From positions 1,035,001 to 1,099,000 of the forward strand of contig NZ_SSBQ01000002.1 in assembly GCF_004795255.1 (NCBI RefSeq): a stretch of DNA of 64,000 bases, given 5' to 3'. The position numbers and the translations under genes are program-made. Shown here piece after piece: positions 8,486-16,310 of the stretch (position 1 is the stretch's first letter; each line of letters begins with the position of its first letter). Source of the stretch: Streptomyces sp. RKND-216 (GTDB taxonomy: Bacteria > Actinomycetota > Actinomycetes > Streptomycetales > Streptomycetaceae). The notes beneath the pieces are model-generated. The model worked only from the letters and a program-made list of their open reading frames with translations. It did not search any database and was not told the origin of the DNA.

Positions 8486-10795
8486 TCACGTGTGCACCAG
8501 GCGGGCGAAGCGCCTGCCCAGCACCTCGGCGGCGCCGGTCATCAGTGCTTCGGCGATCGCGTCCACATGCCGGTCCCGCCAGTCCTCCATCGGCGTACCG
8601 CGGACGTGGTGGTTGAACGCACCGATGGCGGGCCCGCACTGGATCTGAAAGTTCACCCGCTGGGCCGGGTCGCCCTCCAACGCCCAGGTGACGCTGCGCG
8701 CGAAGTACCAGCGGAAGGTCAGGGCCATGCGCTGCTTGGGCGAGCGTTCCGCCTTTTCGATCTCCCTGCCGCGGCCCCGGGCCAGGTGGTGGGCGCGAGC
8801 TTCCTCCCACACCTGAGCGAACGGACGCTGGAAGTAGGTCTCTTCCACCACGCGGCGCGTCGTCTCGTCGATCGACTCCCAGGCGTCGTACTGGCGGTAG
8901 AGCTGGTACAGCTTGTTGCCCCGGGCTGCGAACATGGTGGCCTTTCGGACCACCTGCACCCGGGCGCCCAACTCGAACATGTCGCCGGCGGGGGCGTACG
9001 CGGTGTCCTGGACGTCGAGCCCCGCGAGCAGGTCCTTCACGGCATCGGACGTCCCTGCCTCGACGGAGCACTGGTTGACGCTTCCCGTCAGGACGAAGTC
9101 CGCGCCAAGGACGAAGGCCGCCGCCACGGTCGACGGTGCTCCGATGCCTCCGGCCGCTCCCACCCGGATACGTTTGCGGTAGCCGTGGCGTTCCATGGCG
9201 GCGTCCCGGTGCCAGAGCATGGCCGGCAGCAGGGTGAAGGCGGCGCCGCCGTCGGTGTGCCCCCCGGAGTCGGCTTCGACGCAGATGTCCCCGCTCACGG
9301 GCAACTCGGTGGCGATCCTTGCCTCCTCGGGAGTGAGGAGTTCCTCTGCGACGAGGCGGTCCACCAGCGCCGCCGGGGCGGGCGACATGAACGCTTCCGC
9401 CACCTCGGGGCGGGAGACCTTGGCGATCACCTGGTTCGGCGCCAGGGGCGCGCCCTGCGCATCCCGGTGAGCGCCCGCGAAGCGGAAGCGGACGGCGGCG
9501 GGAGTAAGTTGGGTGAACCCTGCGGCCTCGACGGTACGGACGCCGTGCCGAAGGTATAGGTCGATGACGGCGTTCTCGTACCCGGGGTCGTCGATCGAGT
9601 GCAGCAGATTCATGCCGAACCGGTCACCCGTACCCAGCGCACCCTGTATGCGCAGCAGTTCCTTCTCGACCGTGCCGAGGTCCAGACCGCCCGCCCCGAA
9701 AAAGCCTTTCAGCCCGCTCTGCCCCAGTCTGATCACCAAGTCCGCCGAGGCGATGCCGCGGAACATCGCCCCCGCGAGGTAGGAGTAACGGAGTCCGTGA
9801 TCGCGGCGGAACTCCGGGCACCCCAGCTCACCTGCTCGGACGAGGCGGTGTCCTTCGCCTCCCACAGGACCGGGGGCGGGTTCGGCCGACGGCGGTCGCC
9901 CATACCCGGACACCCCGTCGGTCCCCGCGGCACCGCCGGCTGGCTCCGTGGCGGACTTTTTCTTGGCGTCGGCCCACAGGCCGCTCAGCACGCGTCCCGG
10001 ACCGGTCTCCTCCAGATCCTCGACCCCGTGGTCGACCAGGTACCGCATGGTCCGGTGCCACTGCACGGGCTGGTGCATCTGACGAGCGAGCAGTTCGGCC
10101 ACCTGGCCGGCCCCGTAGGGGGCGGCGGTGACGTTGGCGAGTACGGGGATGCGGGGGTCGGCGAACGAGAACTCGCGCAGGTACTCCGCGAACTCGTCCG
10201 CGGCCTCCTTCATGTACCGCGAGTGGAAGGCCGCGCTGACCCTGAGCGGGACGCTGCGCACGCCGTCGTGACGCGACAGCTCTCTCGCCACGTCACGCAG
10301 TACGTCCGTCGGCCCCGACAGCACGGCTTGCGAGGCGGAGTTGAGGTTGGCCACGTCCACCAGTCCACGGTCCGCGCCGTTCGTCAGCGCTGACACACTT
10401 TCACCGGATACTCCCAGGACGGCCAGCATCCCACCGGCCGCGGCCTGACCCATGAGCTCGCCGCGGCGGTGGACCAGTCGCACTCCGGTGGCGAAATCGA
10501 AGACACCAGCGGCGAGCAGCGCGTTGTACTCGCCCAGGCTGTGTCCGGCCAGATACCGGGGGGCGGGGAGCGCCGGGTCCCGTGCGAGGTGGGAGAGCGC
10601 GTTCACCACGAACAGGGCGGGCTGCGCGTACTCCGTGCGGTCGAGGTTTCCGTCGCCGCCAGTGCGGCACAGTTCCTCGATCGAGTGTCCGACGACGGCG
10701 TCAGCCGCGGCCGTCAACTCGGGGAAGCGAGCGAACAGGTCCCCTCCCATGCCCCTGCGCTGGGAGCCCTGCCCGGGAAAGACCAGTACCGTCAT
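8486..10795 (-). CDS. lnmG-like: Trans-acting acyltransferase-enoyl reductase didomain (LnmG-like)
   Basis: 769 residues. The N-terminal AT (about 1-300) begins VLVFPGQGSQ, has nucleophile Ser86 in GHSLGEY and an AAFHSRYM motif; the FH form marks malonyl-CoA specificity. The C-terminal half (about 335-769) is a PfaD-type FMN enoyl reductase of the nitronate monooxygenase fold (SGDICVEADSGGHTDGG, GAAGGIGAPSTVAAAFVLGADFVLTGSVNQ). In AT-less PKS systems such a protein loads malonyl units onto all modules in trans and reduces chosen enoyl intermediates. This fits the neighbouring NRPS-PKS, which lacks an AT after its KS. The ATG overlaps the stop of the upstream hydratase gene (TGATG), so the two are translationally coupled. 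AT-ER fusion plus gene order are the strongest single pointers to the leinamycin family. Confidence 0.95.
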   Translation of the reverse strand: MTVLVFPGQGSQRRGMGGDLFARFPELTAAADAVVGHSIEELCRTGGDGNLDRTEYAQPALFVVNALSHLARDPALPAPRYLAGHSLGEYNALLAAGVFDFATGVRLVHRRGELMGQAAAGGMLAVLGVSGESVSALTNGADRGLVDVANLNSASQAVLSGPTDVLRDVARELSRHDGVRSVPLRVSAAFHSRYMKEAADEFAEYLREFSFADPRIPVLANVTAAPYGAGQVAELLARQMHQPVQWHRTMRYLVDHGVEDLEETGPGRVLSGLWADAKKKSATEPAGGAAGTDGVSGYGRPPSAEPAPGPVGGEGHRLVRAGELGCPEFRRDHGLRYSYLAGAMFRGIASADLVIRLGQSGLKGFFGAGGLDLGTVEKELLRIQGALGTGDRFGMNLLHSIDDPGYENAVIDLYLRHGVRTVEAAGFTQLTPAAVRFRFAGAHRDAQGAPLAPNQVIAKVSRPEVAEAFMSPAPAALVDRLVAEELLTPEEARIATELPVSGDICVEADSGGHTDGGAAFTLLPAMLWHRDAAMERHGYRKRIRVGAAGGIGAPSTVAAAFVLGADFVLTGSVNQCSVEAGTSDAVKDLLAGLDVQDTAYAPAGDMFELGARVQVVRKATMFAARGNKLYQLYRQYDAWESIDETTRRVVEETYFQRPFAQVWEEARAHHLARGRGREIEKAERSPKQRMALTFRWYFARSVTWALEGDPAQRVNFQIQCGPAIGAFNHHVRGTPMEDWRDRHVDAIAEALMTGAAEVLGRRFARLVHT

Positions 10796-11628
10796 CAGTT
10801 TCGGCCCCCGCCCTCGTCGGGACGCACTTCCCAGGGGAGCCTGCCGGCGGTGGCCAGGCTCCCGACCCGCCGGCGGACGACGGGTGAGCTCATCAGCCGT
10901 GTGAATTCCCGCAGCGCGTGCTCCTCGGTCTCCTCGGTGTCGGGCCTCAGGGCCCGCATATACGCCTTGAGCTCTCCCACAGTGACGGGGTCGATCCGGG
11001 TCGTCCTGACGAGTAAACGCTGGAGAGCGTGCTCCGGGTCGTCCACCACCTCGTCGACCAGGCCCCAGCGCTCCGCCTCACGCGCCGAGACGGGCTGAGT
11101 GCCGAGCGCCATCGTGTGCGCCCGTTGCAGACCGGTGCGCTTGACCAGGAAGGGCAGGACACAGCAGGGCAGCAGGCCCCACAGCGCCTCGGGTAGGCTG
11201 AACCGGCTGCGTCCGGTCGCGAAGACGAAGTCGCTGGCCGCGGCCAGACCGACCCCGCCACCTGCCGCCCGGCCATCCACACAGGAGACGACCACCACCC
11301 GAGCGGTGGTGAAGCGGCGCATCAGGTTCAGGAACGCCTCGCCCCCGGCCGCCATCGAGGCGCCGCCGGACACCTCGGCGGCCGCGCTGGAGAAGTCCAG
11401 GCCGGTGCTGAAGATTCCGCCCGCGCCCTCGAGCGCCATCATCACGCAGTCCGGGTCGGACTCCGCCCGGGTCAGGGCGTGCCCGAGTTCGTCCACAACT
11501 GCGCCGTCAAGACTGTTCTGGCGTTCTGGCCTGTTCAGGGTGACGCGCAGGACGGCCGACTCACGCGTCACCCGCAGCGCGGTGCCGGTCCGTTCGGGCG
11601 GCGGTTCGGGGAGGGCGGAGGGATCCAC
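10795..11628 (-). CDS. lnmF-like: Enoyl-CoA hydratase/isomerase family protein (LnmF-like)
   Basis: 277 residues from a GTG at 11628 with GGAG six bases upstream. A longer frame opens at 11730, but that codon lies inside operator B and the extra 34 residues look non-coding. Crotonase-fold signatures: [10 protein letters not shown] near the start, an oxyanion-hole stretch [29 protein letters not shown], and [12 protein letters not shown]. In AT-less pathways ECH1-type proteins dehydrate HMG-type ACP intermediates during beta-alkyl branching. LnmF has that role in leinamycin, where a propionate-derived branch carries the sulfur chemistry. The HMG synthase and acyltransferase/decarboxylase partners are not in the window and are expected further left. 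First gene of the operon with AT-ER and the LnmH-position gene; the 3' end overlaps the AT-ER start. Confidence 0.85.
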   Translation of the reverse strand: MDPSALPEPPPERTGTALRVTRESAVLRVTLNRPERQNSLDGAVVDELGHALTRAESDPDCVMMALEGAGGIFSTGLDFSSAAAEVSGGASMAAGGEAFLNLMRRFTTARVVVVSCVDGRAAGGGVGLAAASDFVFATGRSRFSLPEALWGLLPCCVLPFLVKRTGLQRAHTMALGTQPVSAREAERWGLVDEVVDDPEHALQRLLVRTTRIDPVTVGELKAYMRALRPDTEETEEHALREFTRLMSSPVVRRRVGSLATAGRLPWEVRPDEGGGRN

Positions 11629-11722
11629 GGGATGCTCCAGTCGTGAGGACGTGCAGGGCCGCGGTTCGCCGAAGGCTCCAGGTCCTTCGCCGTCGGACCT
11701 TAGCGGGCCGACCTGCGCAGTG

Positions 11723-11740
11723 CCGCTCACAATTGAGCGG
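11723..11740 (-). promoter_or_regulatory. Operator B with promoter for the hydratase operon
   Basis: Perfect 7-N4-7 palindrome CCGCTCA-CAAT-TGAGCGG, the longest of the set. A -10 hexamer TAAGGT lies on the minus strand at 11702-11697, 34.5 nt from the dyad centre, identical to operator A. The start near 11690 leaves a leader of about 60 nt to the GTG at 11628. The palindrome overlaps the upstream in-frame GTG at 11730, which argues against that codon as the start. Confidence 0.65.
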
Positions 11741-11772
11741 GGGCTCCGGCCCGGGGCGCAGGCGATCGGCCC

Positions 11773-13089
11773 CTATGACCCGAGCCCGGGCTCCGCGGCC
11801 GGCTCCGCGTTCGAGGACCGTGCGAAGAACGTGCCGAGGAGTTCTGCGAGTTCGTGCGGCCGGTCGTGCACCACATGGTGTCCCGCTGCCAACAGCTGTA
11901 CATGACGACCGCCGGGGAACCGGCGGACGTCCCGTACGAGCCGGTCCGGGGACGCGGTCCGGTCGAGTGCACCGGTGACTGCGAGGACGGGGACCGTGAC
12001 CCGTGGGGCGTGCGGCAGTGGATCACACGTCCAGAAGTCGAGGAGCTGACGCGCGTACGCACGGAGGACCGGGGCACTCGAGAAGGGTCGTCGCGCCTCC
12101 TCCGCCAGCGCGCGGGACGGAGCCGACAGGACATGCCGGGCACAGGCGGCCGCGTCCGAAGCGGCGGCGTCCGGGGGTTTTTCCAGGTCGCCGGCCAGCA
12201 TCCGCCGCATCGCCTCCGCGAGCGCGGGCCGGCGGGCGACCGACCAGCACATCGACTCCAGGTTCCGTTCATACGCGGTGTCCGGGTCGTCGGGGCGGTC
12301 GAGCACGCGGAAGGACCCGTGGAGGAACGCCATGGACCGTACGGCTGCGGGTGCACGCCGGTGGAATTCCAAAGCCACCTTGGGACCCGTGCACCAGGCC
12401 AGCAGGTGGCAGTCGCGGACACCCTCGGCGTGCAGCACGGCCACCAGGTCGGCCACGTGATCGTTCAGACGCAGTGGACGCTCTCCCGGGGCGCAGCCAC
12501 GAGGGCTCCAGGCGAGGACGCGGTGGTCGTGCGCGAGGACCGCGATGAGCCGGTGCCACGGGCCGAGCCCCATGCCGAGTGCGTTGAGGACGACGACGGG
12601 CGCGCGCGAGGGGTCCGGTTCGCCCGCCGCATGGTACGTCAGGACGCCCCCCATGACTCCAACCCGCCGCAGCGGTTCCTGGGCGACGTGCGCCGCCTGG
12701 GTGTCCAGCAGTCGGTCCGACTCGTTCTGCCGACGACGGGCGGCTTCGATCAGGGCGTCGGTTCCCGACCACGGGACGGCGCCCGGGCCGGCTGGGTGCG
12801 TGACGCCGCGGTGGGAGGATCCGCGGGACGCCCGGTGCTCCAGCAGGCGGTCGACGACGGTGGGGCCGTGCTCGTCCTGGGTCGGGCGGACGGTCACCCC
12901 GTAAGCCCGCCCGAGGCGGGCGGCCAAGTGCGCAGCTCCCCCGTTTCCGGGGCCCGTGGCCCTCTCCAGAAGGACCTCTGGCACGGTCAGCGGGTGTCGG
13001 CCGAGGTAGTCCGTGGAACGGGCCCGAACCTCGACGACCGTGTCGTGTACCGCGTCGAGGAGCGGCAGGAATCTTTCGATGGCATCCAA
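11773..13089 (-). CDS. Alpha/beta hydrolase with a Cys in the nucleophile position
   Basis: The C-terminal part (from about residue 155) is an alpha/beta hydrolase: an oxyanion region LNALGMGLGPWH, then nucleophile elbow LAWCTGP where the usual GxSxG Ser is Cys, an acidic candidate in TGALDRTA, and the catalytic-type His in AGHHVVHDRP. The preceding stretch (LAARLGRAYGVTVRPT...PTVVDRLLEH) faintly resembles the end of a carrier-protein domain but has no phosphopantetheine Ser. The start is uncertain: the frame is open to 13419, but the residues upstream look non-coding, contain a GGCA repeat and would swallow operator C. I use TTG 13089 (AGGGA upstream); GTG 13203 is the alternative. It sits in the lnmE position. 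A thioesterase or acyltransferase role is possible but unproven. Confidence 0.7.
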   Translation of the reverse strand: MDAIERFLPLLDAVHDTVVEVRARSTDYLGRHPLTVPEVLLERATGPGNGGAAHLAARLGRAYGVTVRPTQDEHGPTVVDRLLEHRASRGSSHRGVTHPAGPGAVPWSGTDALIEAARRRQNESDRLLDTQAAHVAQEPLRRVGVMGGVLTYHAAGEPDPSRAPVVVLNALGMGLGPWHRLIAVLAHDHRVLAWSPRGCAPGERPLRLNDHVADLVAVLHAEGVRDCHLLAWCTGPKVALEFHRRAPAAVRSMAFLHGSFRVLDRPDDPDTAYERNLESMCWSVARRPALAEAMRRMLAGDLEKPPDAAASDAAACARHVLSAPSRALAEEARRPFSSAPVLRAYARQLLDFWTCDPLPHAPRVTVPVLAVTGALDRTASPDRLVRDVRRFPGGRHVQLLAAGHHVVHDRPHELAELLGTFFARSSNAEPAAEPGLGS

Positions 13090-13155
13090 CGCGGGCCGTC
13101 CCTGTGGTGTCGGAGGTCTGTCGGCCAGCCTCCAGCCCTGCCCCGGCGCCGCACT

Positions 13156-13169
13156 GCCCAGAATTGAGC
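13156..13169 (-). promoter_or_regulatory. Operator C: predicted Crp/Fnr-type site upstream of the hydrolase
   Basis: Minus strand GCTCA-ATTC-TGGGC, one mismatch from the perfect inverted repeat seen at A, B and E. A weak -10-like hexamer GAGGCT ends 35.5 nt from the dyad centre. If real, the gene should start downstream, supporting the 13089 start. Confidence 0.45.
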
Positions 13170-13279
13170 GGCGCGCCTCGCTCTTCTCCCGGAAATCGCG
13201 CACGGCCCGACAGGGCGCCCCATGGCGTCGGGCCGAAGCGGCGGCTGTGCCGAGGGACGGGCGACAGCGGCCGGTGACG

Positions 13280-13301
13280 GGCAGGCAGGCAGGCAGGCAG
13301 G
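13280..13301. repeat. Tetranucleotide repeat (GGCA)n
   Basis: About five tandem GGCA units in the leader of the hydrolase gene, between it and the divergent P450. If the longer 13419 frame were translated, slippage here would shift its reading frame. More likely it is untranslated leader. Confidence 0.7.
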
Positions 13302-13410
13302 CCGAGGATGGGGCCGGTGGGCCGGTCGACACGGGTCGGCCAGTCAACCTGGCGGCAACCATCCGCGCCCCGGACGGGGCAGTTGCCCCCGAAGGCCGCA
13401 GACTCCGGTC

Positions 13411-13424
13411 GTGACCCATCTCAC
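13411..13424. promoter_or_regulatory. Classical Crp-type palindrome GTGA-N6-TCAC
   Basis: GTGACCCATCTCAC is a perfect 4-N6-4 inverted repeat of the classical Crp half site. It lies in the divergent region 164 nt upstream of the P450 start. Its half site and spacer differ from the GYTCA-N4 set, so a global Crp is a better candidate binder than the cluster regulator. Confidence 0.4.
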
Positions 13425-13477
13425 GACATGGCCCGCCTTGGGGTTCACACGATCACACTCTCCGTGTACGAATGGTT

Positions 13478-13491
13478 GTTCAAGAGTGAGC
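13478..13491 (+). promoter_or_regulatory. Operator D: predicted Crp/Fnr-type site upstream of the P450
   Basis: GTTCA-AGAG-TGAGC, flanked by T and A to give a 6-N4-6 inverted repeat with one internal mismatch. It ends 96 nt before the P450 start. A weak -10-like CAGTCT ends at 13520, 35.5 nt from the dyad centre. Confidence 0.5.
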
Positions 13492-13587
13492 AGACCAAAG
13501 CTTCCCCGGTCCGCCAGTCTCGCGTGGCCAGGAGTCCCACCGGTCAACGCGTTCCCTGCTGTCAAGGGCGTGAGGAGTTCGAACGGC

Positions 13588-14787
13588 ATGACGAGTTCGG
13601 AACGGGTCCACACCTACCCCTTCGAAGGAGAGGTGGACGGGCTGGACATCCACCCCCGTCTCACCGAACTCCGCGAAACGGAACCGCTAGCCCGACTGCG
13701 TCTCCCGTACGGCGGCGACGGCTGGCTGGTCACCCGCTACGAGGACGTGAAGAGCGCCAACTCCGACCCGCGTTTCAGCCGTGCGTCGATCGGAGAGGAC
13801 ACCCCTCGTACCACGCCCCTGGCACGCCGAGGGGACACGATTCTCAGCATGGACCCGCCCGAGCACACTCGCCTGCGCCGTCTGCTGTCCAAGGCTTTCA
13901 CCGCGCGCAGTATGGCCGCGTTGCAGCCTTGGCTCGAGGAACTCTTCTCCTCCCTGCTCGATGCCGCGGAACGCAAGGGGCCGCCCGCCGACGTCGTGAA
14001 GGACCTCGCCGAGCAGTTCACCATCGCGGTGATATGCCGCCTGCTTGGCGTGCCGTACGACGACCGCGCCAGCTTCCAGCACTGGTCGGAGGTGATCATG
14101 TCGACCACCACCTACTCCAGGGAGGAAGCCGAGGAGGCCGATGCCGCCATCCGCCGCTATCTGGGGGATCTCGTCGCTGCTCGTCGGGCCGAGCCCCACG
14201 ACGACCTGCTGGGCGACCTGGTGGCGGCCAGGGACGAGGGGGATCGGCTGACCGAGGAGGAGCTGATCACCTTCGGTGTCACGTTGCTGGTGGCGGGGCA
14301 CGAGACCTCGGCCCATCAACTGGCGAACATGGTGTACGTCCTCCTCACCCATGACAGCCAGCGGGCGCTCCTTGGCGAGAACCCTGATCTCCTTCCGCGA
14401 GCGGTGGAGGAACTGCTGCGTTTCGTGCCGCTGGGCAACGGTATCGGTAATGCCCGGATCGCGACCGAGGACGTCGCTTTGAGCGGGGGCACGGTCCGAG
14501 CGGGCGAAGGCGTCATGGCCGCCGCGGTCAACGCCAACCGAGACCCCCGCGTGTTCACCGATCCCGACCGCCTGGACGTGACGCGGGAGACGAATCCACA
14601 CTTGGCCTTCGGACACGGAGCGCACTATTGCCTGGGGGCCCAACTGGCCCGCCTCGAACTGCGAGTAGCTCTGGGGGCGCTCCTGGAACGCTTCCCGGGA
14701 ATACGCCTCGCTGTAGCACCGGAAGAGGTCGAGTGGAAAAGGGGGGGTCTCTTCCGAGGCCCTCGACGACTGCCGATCGCATGGTGA
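13588..14787 (+). CDS. lnmA-like: Cytochrome P450 (LnmA-like tailoring oxygenase)
   Basis: 399 residues, the normal size of a soluble bacterial P450. The ATG at 13588 follows GAGGAG; the longer open frame upstream is non-coding. I-helix AGHETSAHQ (acid-alcohol pair E-T), K-helix EELLR, and heme loop FGHGAHYCLGAQLAR with Cys348 as thiolate ligand. Uses electrons from the ferredoxin encoded 8 nt downstream, the same two-gene arrangement as lnmA-lnmB. Likely hydroxylates the finished or nascent macrolactam; substrate and position cannot be told from sequence. Operator D upstream suggests control with the rest of the cluster. Confidence 0.93.
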   Translation: MTSSERVHTYPFEGEVDGLDIHPRLTELRETEPLARLRLPYGGDGWLVTRYEDVKSANSDPRFSRASIGEDTPRTTPLARRGDTILSMDPPEHTRLRRLLSKAFTARSMAALQPWLEELFSSLLDAAERKGPPADVVKDLAEQFTIAVICRLLGVPYDDRASFQHWSEVIMSTTTYSREEAEEADAAIRRYLGDLVAARRAEPHDDLLGDLVAARDEGDRLTEEELITFGVTLLVAGHETSAHQLANMVYVLLTHDSQRALLGENPDLLPRAVEELLRFVPLGNGIGNARIATEDVALSGGTVRAGEGVMAAAVNANRDPRVFTDPDRLDVTRETNPHLAFGHGAHYCLGAQLARLELRVALGALLERFPGIRLAVAPEEVEWKRGGLFRGPRRLPIAW

Positions 14788-14794
14788 GGATTCG

Positions 14795-15025
14795 ATGACC
14801 ACTGGCTCCCGTTGGCGCGTGCAAGCCGATCACGGCGCGTGCATGGGCACCGGAATCTGTGCCGGTATCGCTCCGCACCGCTTTCGGGTCATCGATGGCC
14901 GCTCGGTCCCCACTCCCGAGGAGTCGCCCCCGGACCAGGAGGTGTGGGACGCGGTCGAGTCATGCCCGATGGAAGCGCTGCGCATACTTGACGCTGCGAG
15001 CGGTGAAATCCTGAGCCCCATCTGA
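14795..15025 (+). CDS. lnmB-like: [3Fe-4S]-type ferredoxin (LnmB-like)
   Basis: 76 residues. Cysteines lie in DHGACMGTGIC near the N-terminus and SCPMEAL near the C-terminus; the spacing CxxxxxC...CP is typical of the small single-cluster ferredoxins that serve Streptomyces P450s. It starts 8 nt after the P450 stop with GAGGA before the ATG, so the two are cotranscribed and it is the presumed redox partner. No ferredoxin reductase gene is present in the window. Confidence 0.92.
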   Translation: MTTGSRWRVQADHGACMGTGICAGIAPHRFRVIDGRSVPTPEESPPDQEVWDAVESCPMEALRILDAASGEILSPI

Positions 15026-15208
15026 CTCCCCGACCGCGAGGGGCGACTGCGGGGCGCGCCTCCTCCCTCCACGGGCACCCAGGCTCCCGGCCGCTCGTCC
15101 TGTGCAACGCAGGGCGCTCCCCTGGTGCGCATGCCCGAGTCTCCGCCACTCCGGTGCGACGGGGGTGCTCTCCGCGTTCTCTCACCGGGGCGTGCGCTGC
15201 CCCGAATC

Positions 15209-15222
15209 GCTCAGCTCAGATC
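15209..15222 (+). promoter_or_regulatory. Weak half-operator upstream of the crp/fnr gene
   Basis: GCTCA-GCTC-AGATC: one perfect half site and a second arm matching three of five positions, 62 nt before the regulator start. No good -10 at the shared spacing. It could allow weak autoregulation or be chance. Confidence 0.2.
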
Positions 15223-15284
15223 CGGACGACTGCCGACAGCAGCCGGTTCTCCCGGCTTCCCTGCCTCACAGGAGTACTCGCCAG

Positions 15285-15989
15285 ATGAGCATCTCGTACG
15301 CCCCCACAAGCCCTGCGGTGACATCTCCCACCAGCTTCATGAGCAGAATCAGAGAAAGCCTGGAATGCCGTACGCGGATCGGCACACGCGTCACCCTGGC
15401 AAAGAACGATTGCGCGTACAGCTGCGGCGATCCCGACCGGAACATCTACTTCCTTGAGAGTGGAAGTCTCAAAACGGTCACCTTCTCCCGGAACGGCAAG
15501 GAATGTCTCCTCCGTATATGTTGCCCGGGGGAGGTGTTCGGCGAACAGGGCAGCGTCTTCGGCCACGTTCGATCGGAGTCGACCATCGCGATGCAGGACA
15601 GCGTCATGCGGCGGATGCCGTACTCCCGCTTCCTCAGCGCCATCGCCGACGAGGGACTCGTCGGCGACTTTGTAGCCTACCTCGCGTACCGGCTGGCCGA
15701 GCAACAACAGGCCATAACGAATCTGACCACCGTGGACAGCGAACAGCGCCTGGCCACCACACTGCTCGACTTGGCCAACAAACTCGGAAACGGCGATCCG
15801 GTCTACACCCGCATCGAACAGCGCCTGACTCATGAGGAGTTAGCCCGCATGGTGGGCACGACACGGTCCCGCATCGGATTCTTCCTGAAGACCTTCCGAG
15901 CCCACGGGCTGCTGGACATCTCTCCGTCGTCCCGCTTCATCATCCACCGACCGCGACTTACAGCGTACCTCGAAACGCGGCACAGCTGA
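15285..15989 (+). CDS. lnmO-like: Crp/Fnr-family transcriptional regulator (LnmO-like)
   Basis: 234 residues; ATG 15285 has GGAG ten bases upstream, while the frame open from 15102 is leader. N-terminal cyclic-nucleotide-binding fold (PGEVFGEQGSVFG), long dimer helix, then a winged HTH (LTHEELARMVGTTRSRIGFFLKTF). The recognition helix lacks the E-R pair that reads GTGA in Crp and FNR, in line with a different half site (GYTCA). Several cysteines (CAYSC, RICC) could bind metal or sense redox. It contains a TTA codon at 15840-15842, so translation should need the bldA tRNA. Gene order regulator-PCP-A matches lnmO-P-Q; I recall LnmO as the pathway activator. Predicted to bind operators A to E. 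Confidence 0.88.
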   Translation: MSISYAPTSPAVTSPTSFMSRIRESLECRTRIGTRVTLAKNDCAYSCGDPDRNIYFLESGSLKTVTFSRNGKECLLRICCPGEVFGEQGSVFGHVRSESTIAMQDSVMRRMPYSRFLSAIADEGLVGDFVAYLAYRLAEQQQAITNLTTVDSEQRLATTLLDLANKLGNGDPVYTRIEQRLTHEELARMVGTTRSRIGFFLKTFRAHGLLDISPSSRFIIHRPRLTAYLETRHS

Positions 15990-16046
15990 CCCCCAACTCG
16001 CCCGCCGACCTGGATCCGGATACGCCGAGAGGAAGCTCGATTCGCC

Positions 16047-16310
16047 ATGTGGAATCATCGCTTCGAGTCCATAGTAAGAAACCACCTTCCGCATCTGGAT
16101 ACGGAAACACCACTGACCCCCGACCTGTTGCTCTCCGCACACGGCCTGGACTCCATGGGAGTTTTCGGGCTCATCACCGATCTCGAGGAAGCGTACGCCC
16201 TCACCCTGCCCGACGAGGCAGTCGTCCCGGCCAACTTCGCCACGCCGCGCACGGTTTGGGACATGCTCTTACCCCTCGTACCCCTCGGCCACGACGAGCC
16301 CGCCGGATGA
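16047..16310 (+). CDS. lnmP-like: Stand-alone carrier protein (LnmP-like PCP)
   Basis: 87 residues, one carrier domain. The phosphopantetheine Ser is in HGLDSMGVFGLI (about residue 35). It starts 57 nt after the regulator gene with GAGAGGA upstream, and its TGA overlaps the next gene's ATG (ATGA), coupling it to the adenylation enzyme that should load it. By analogy with LnmP/LnmQ it carries the starter amino acid, probably D-alanine, to the NRPS-PKS. The gene has a TTA codon at 16269-16271, a second bldA-dependent gene in the cluster. Confidence 0.92.
   Translation: MWNHRFESIVRNHLPHLDTETPLTPDLLLSAHGLDSMGVFGLITDLEEAYALTLPDEAVVPANFATPRTVWDMLLPLVPLGHDEPAG

Noticed and set aside
11629..11730. 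Upstream GTG start for the enoyl-CoA hydratase.
   Set aside because: The codon lies inside a 7-N4-7 palindrome and just upstream of a predicted -10. A better ribosome site precedes GTG 11628.
13260..13310. CRISPR-like repeat.
   Set aside because: Only a GGCA tetranucleotide run. No array with regular spacers was seen anywhere in the window.
13089..13419. N-terminal extension of the hydrolase gene to 13419.
   Set aside because: The added residues look non-coding, include a tetranucleotide repeat and would cover operator C. Kept only as an alternative start at 13203.
13411..13424. Assigning GTGA-N6-TCAC to the cluster regulator.
   Set aside because: Half site and spacer differ from the five-member GYTCA-N4 set, and the regulator's recognition helix lacks residues that read GTGA. 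Listed as a separate Crp-type site.
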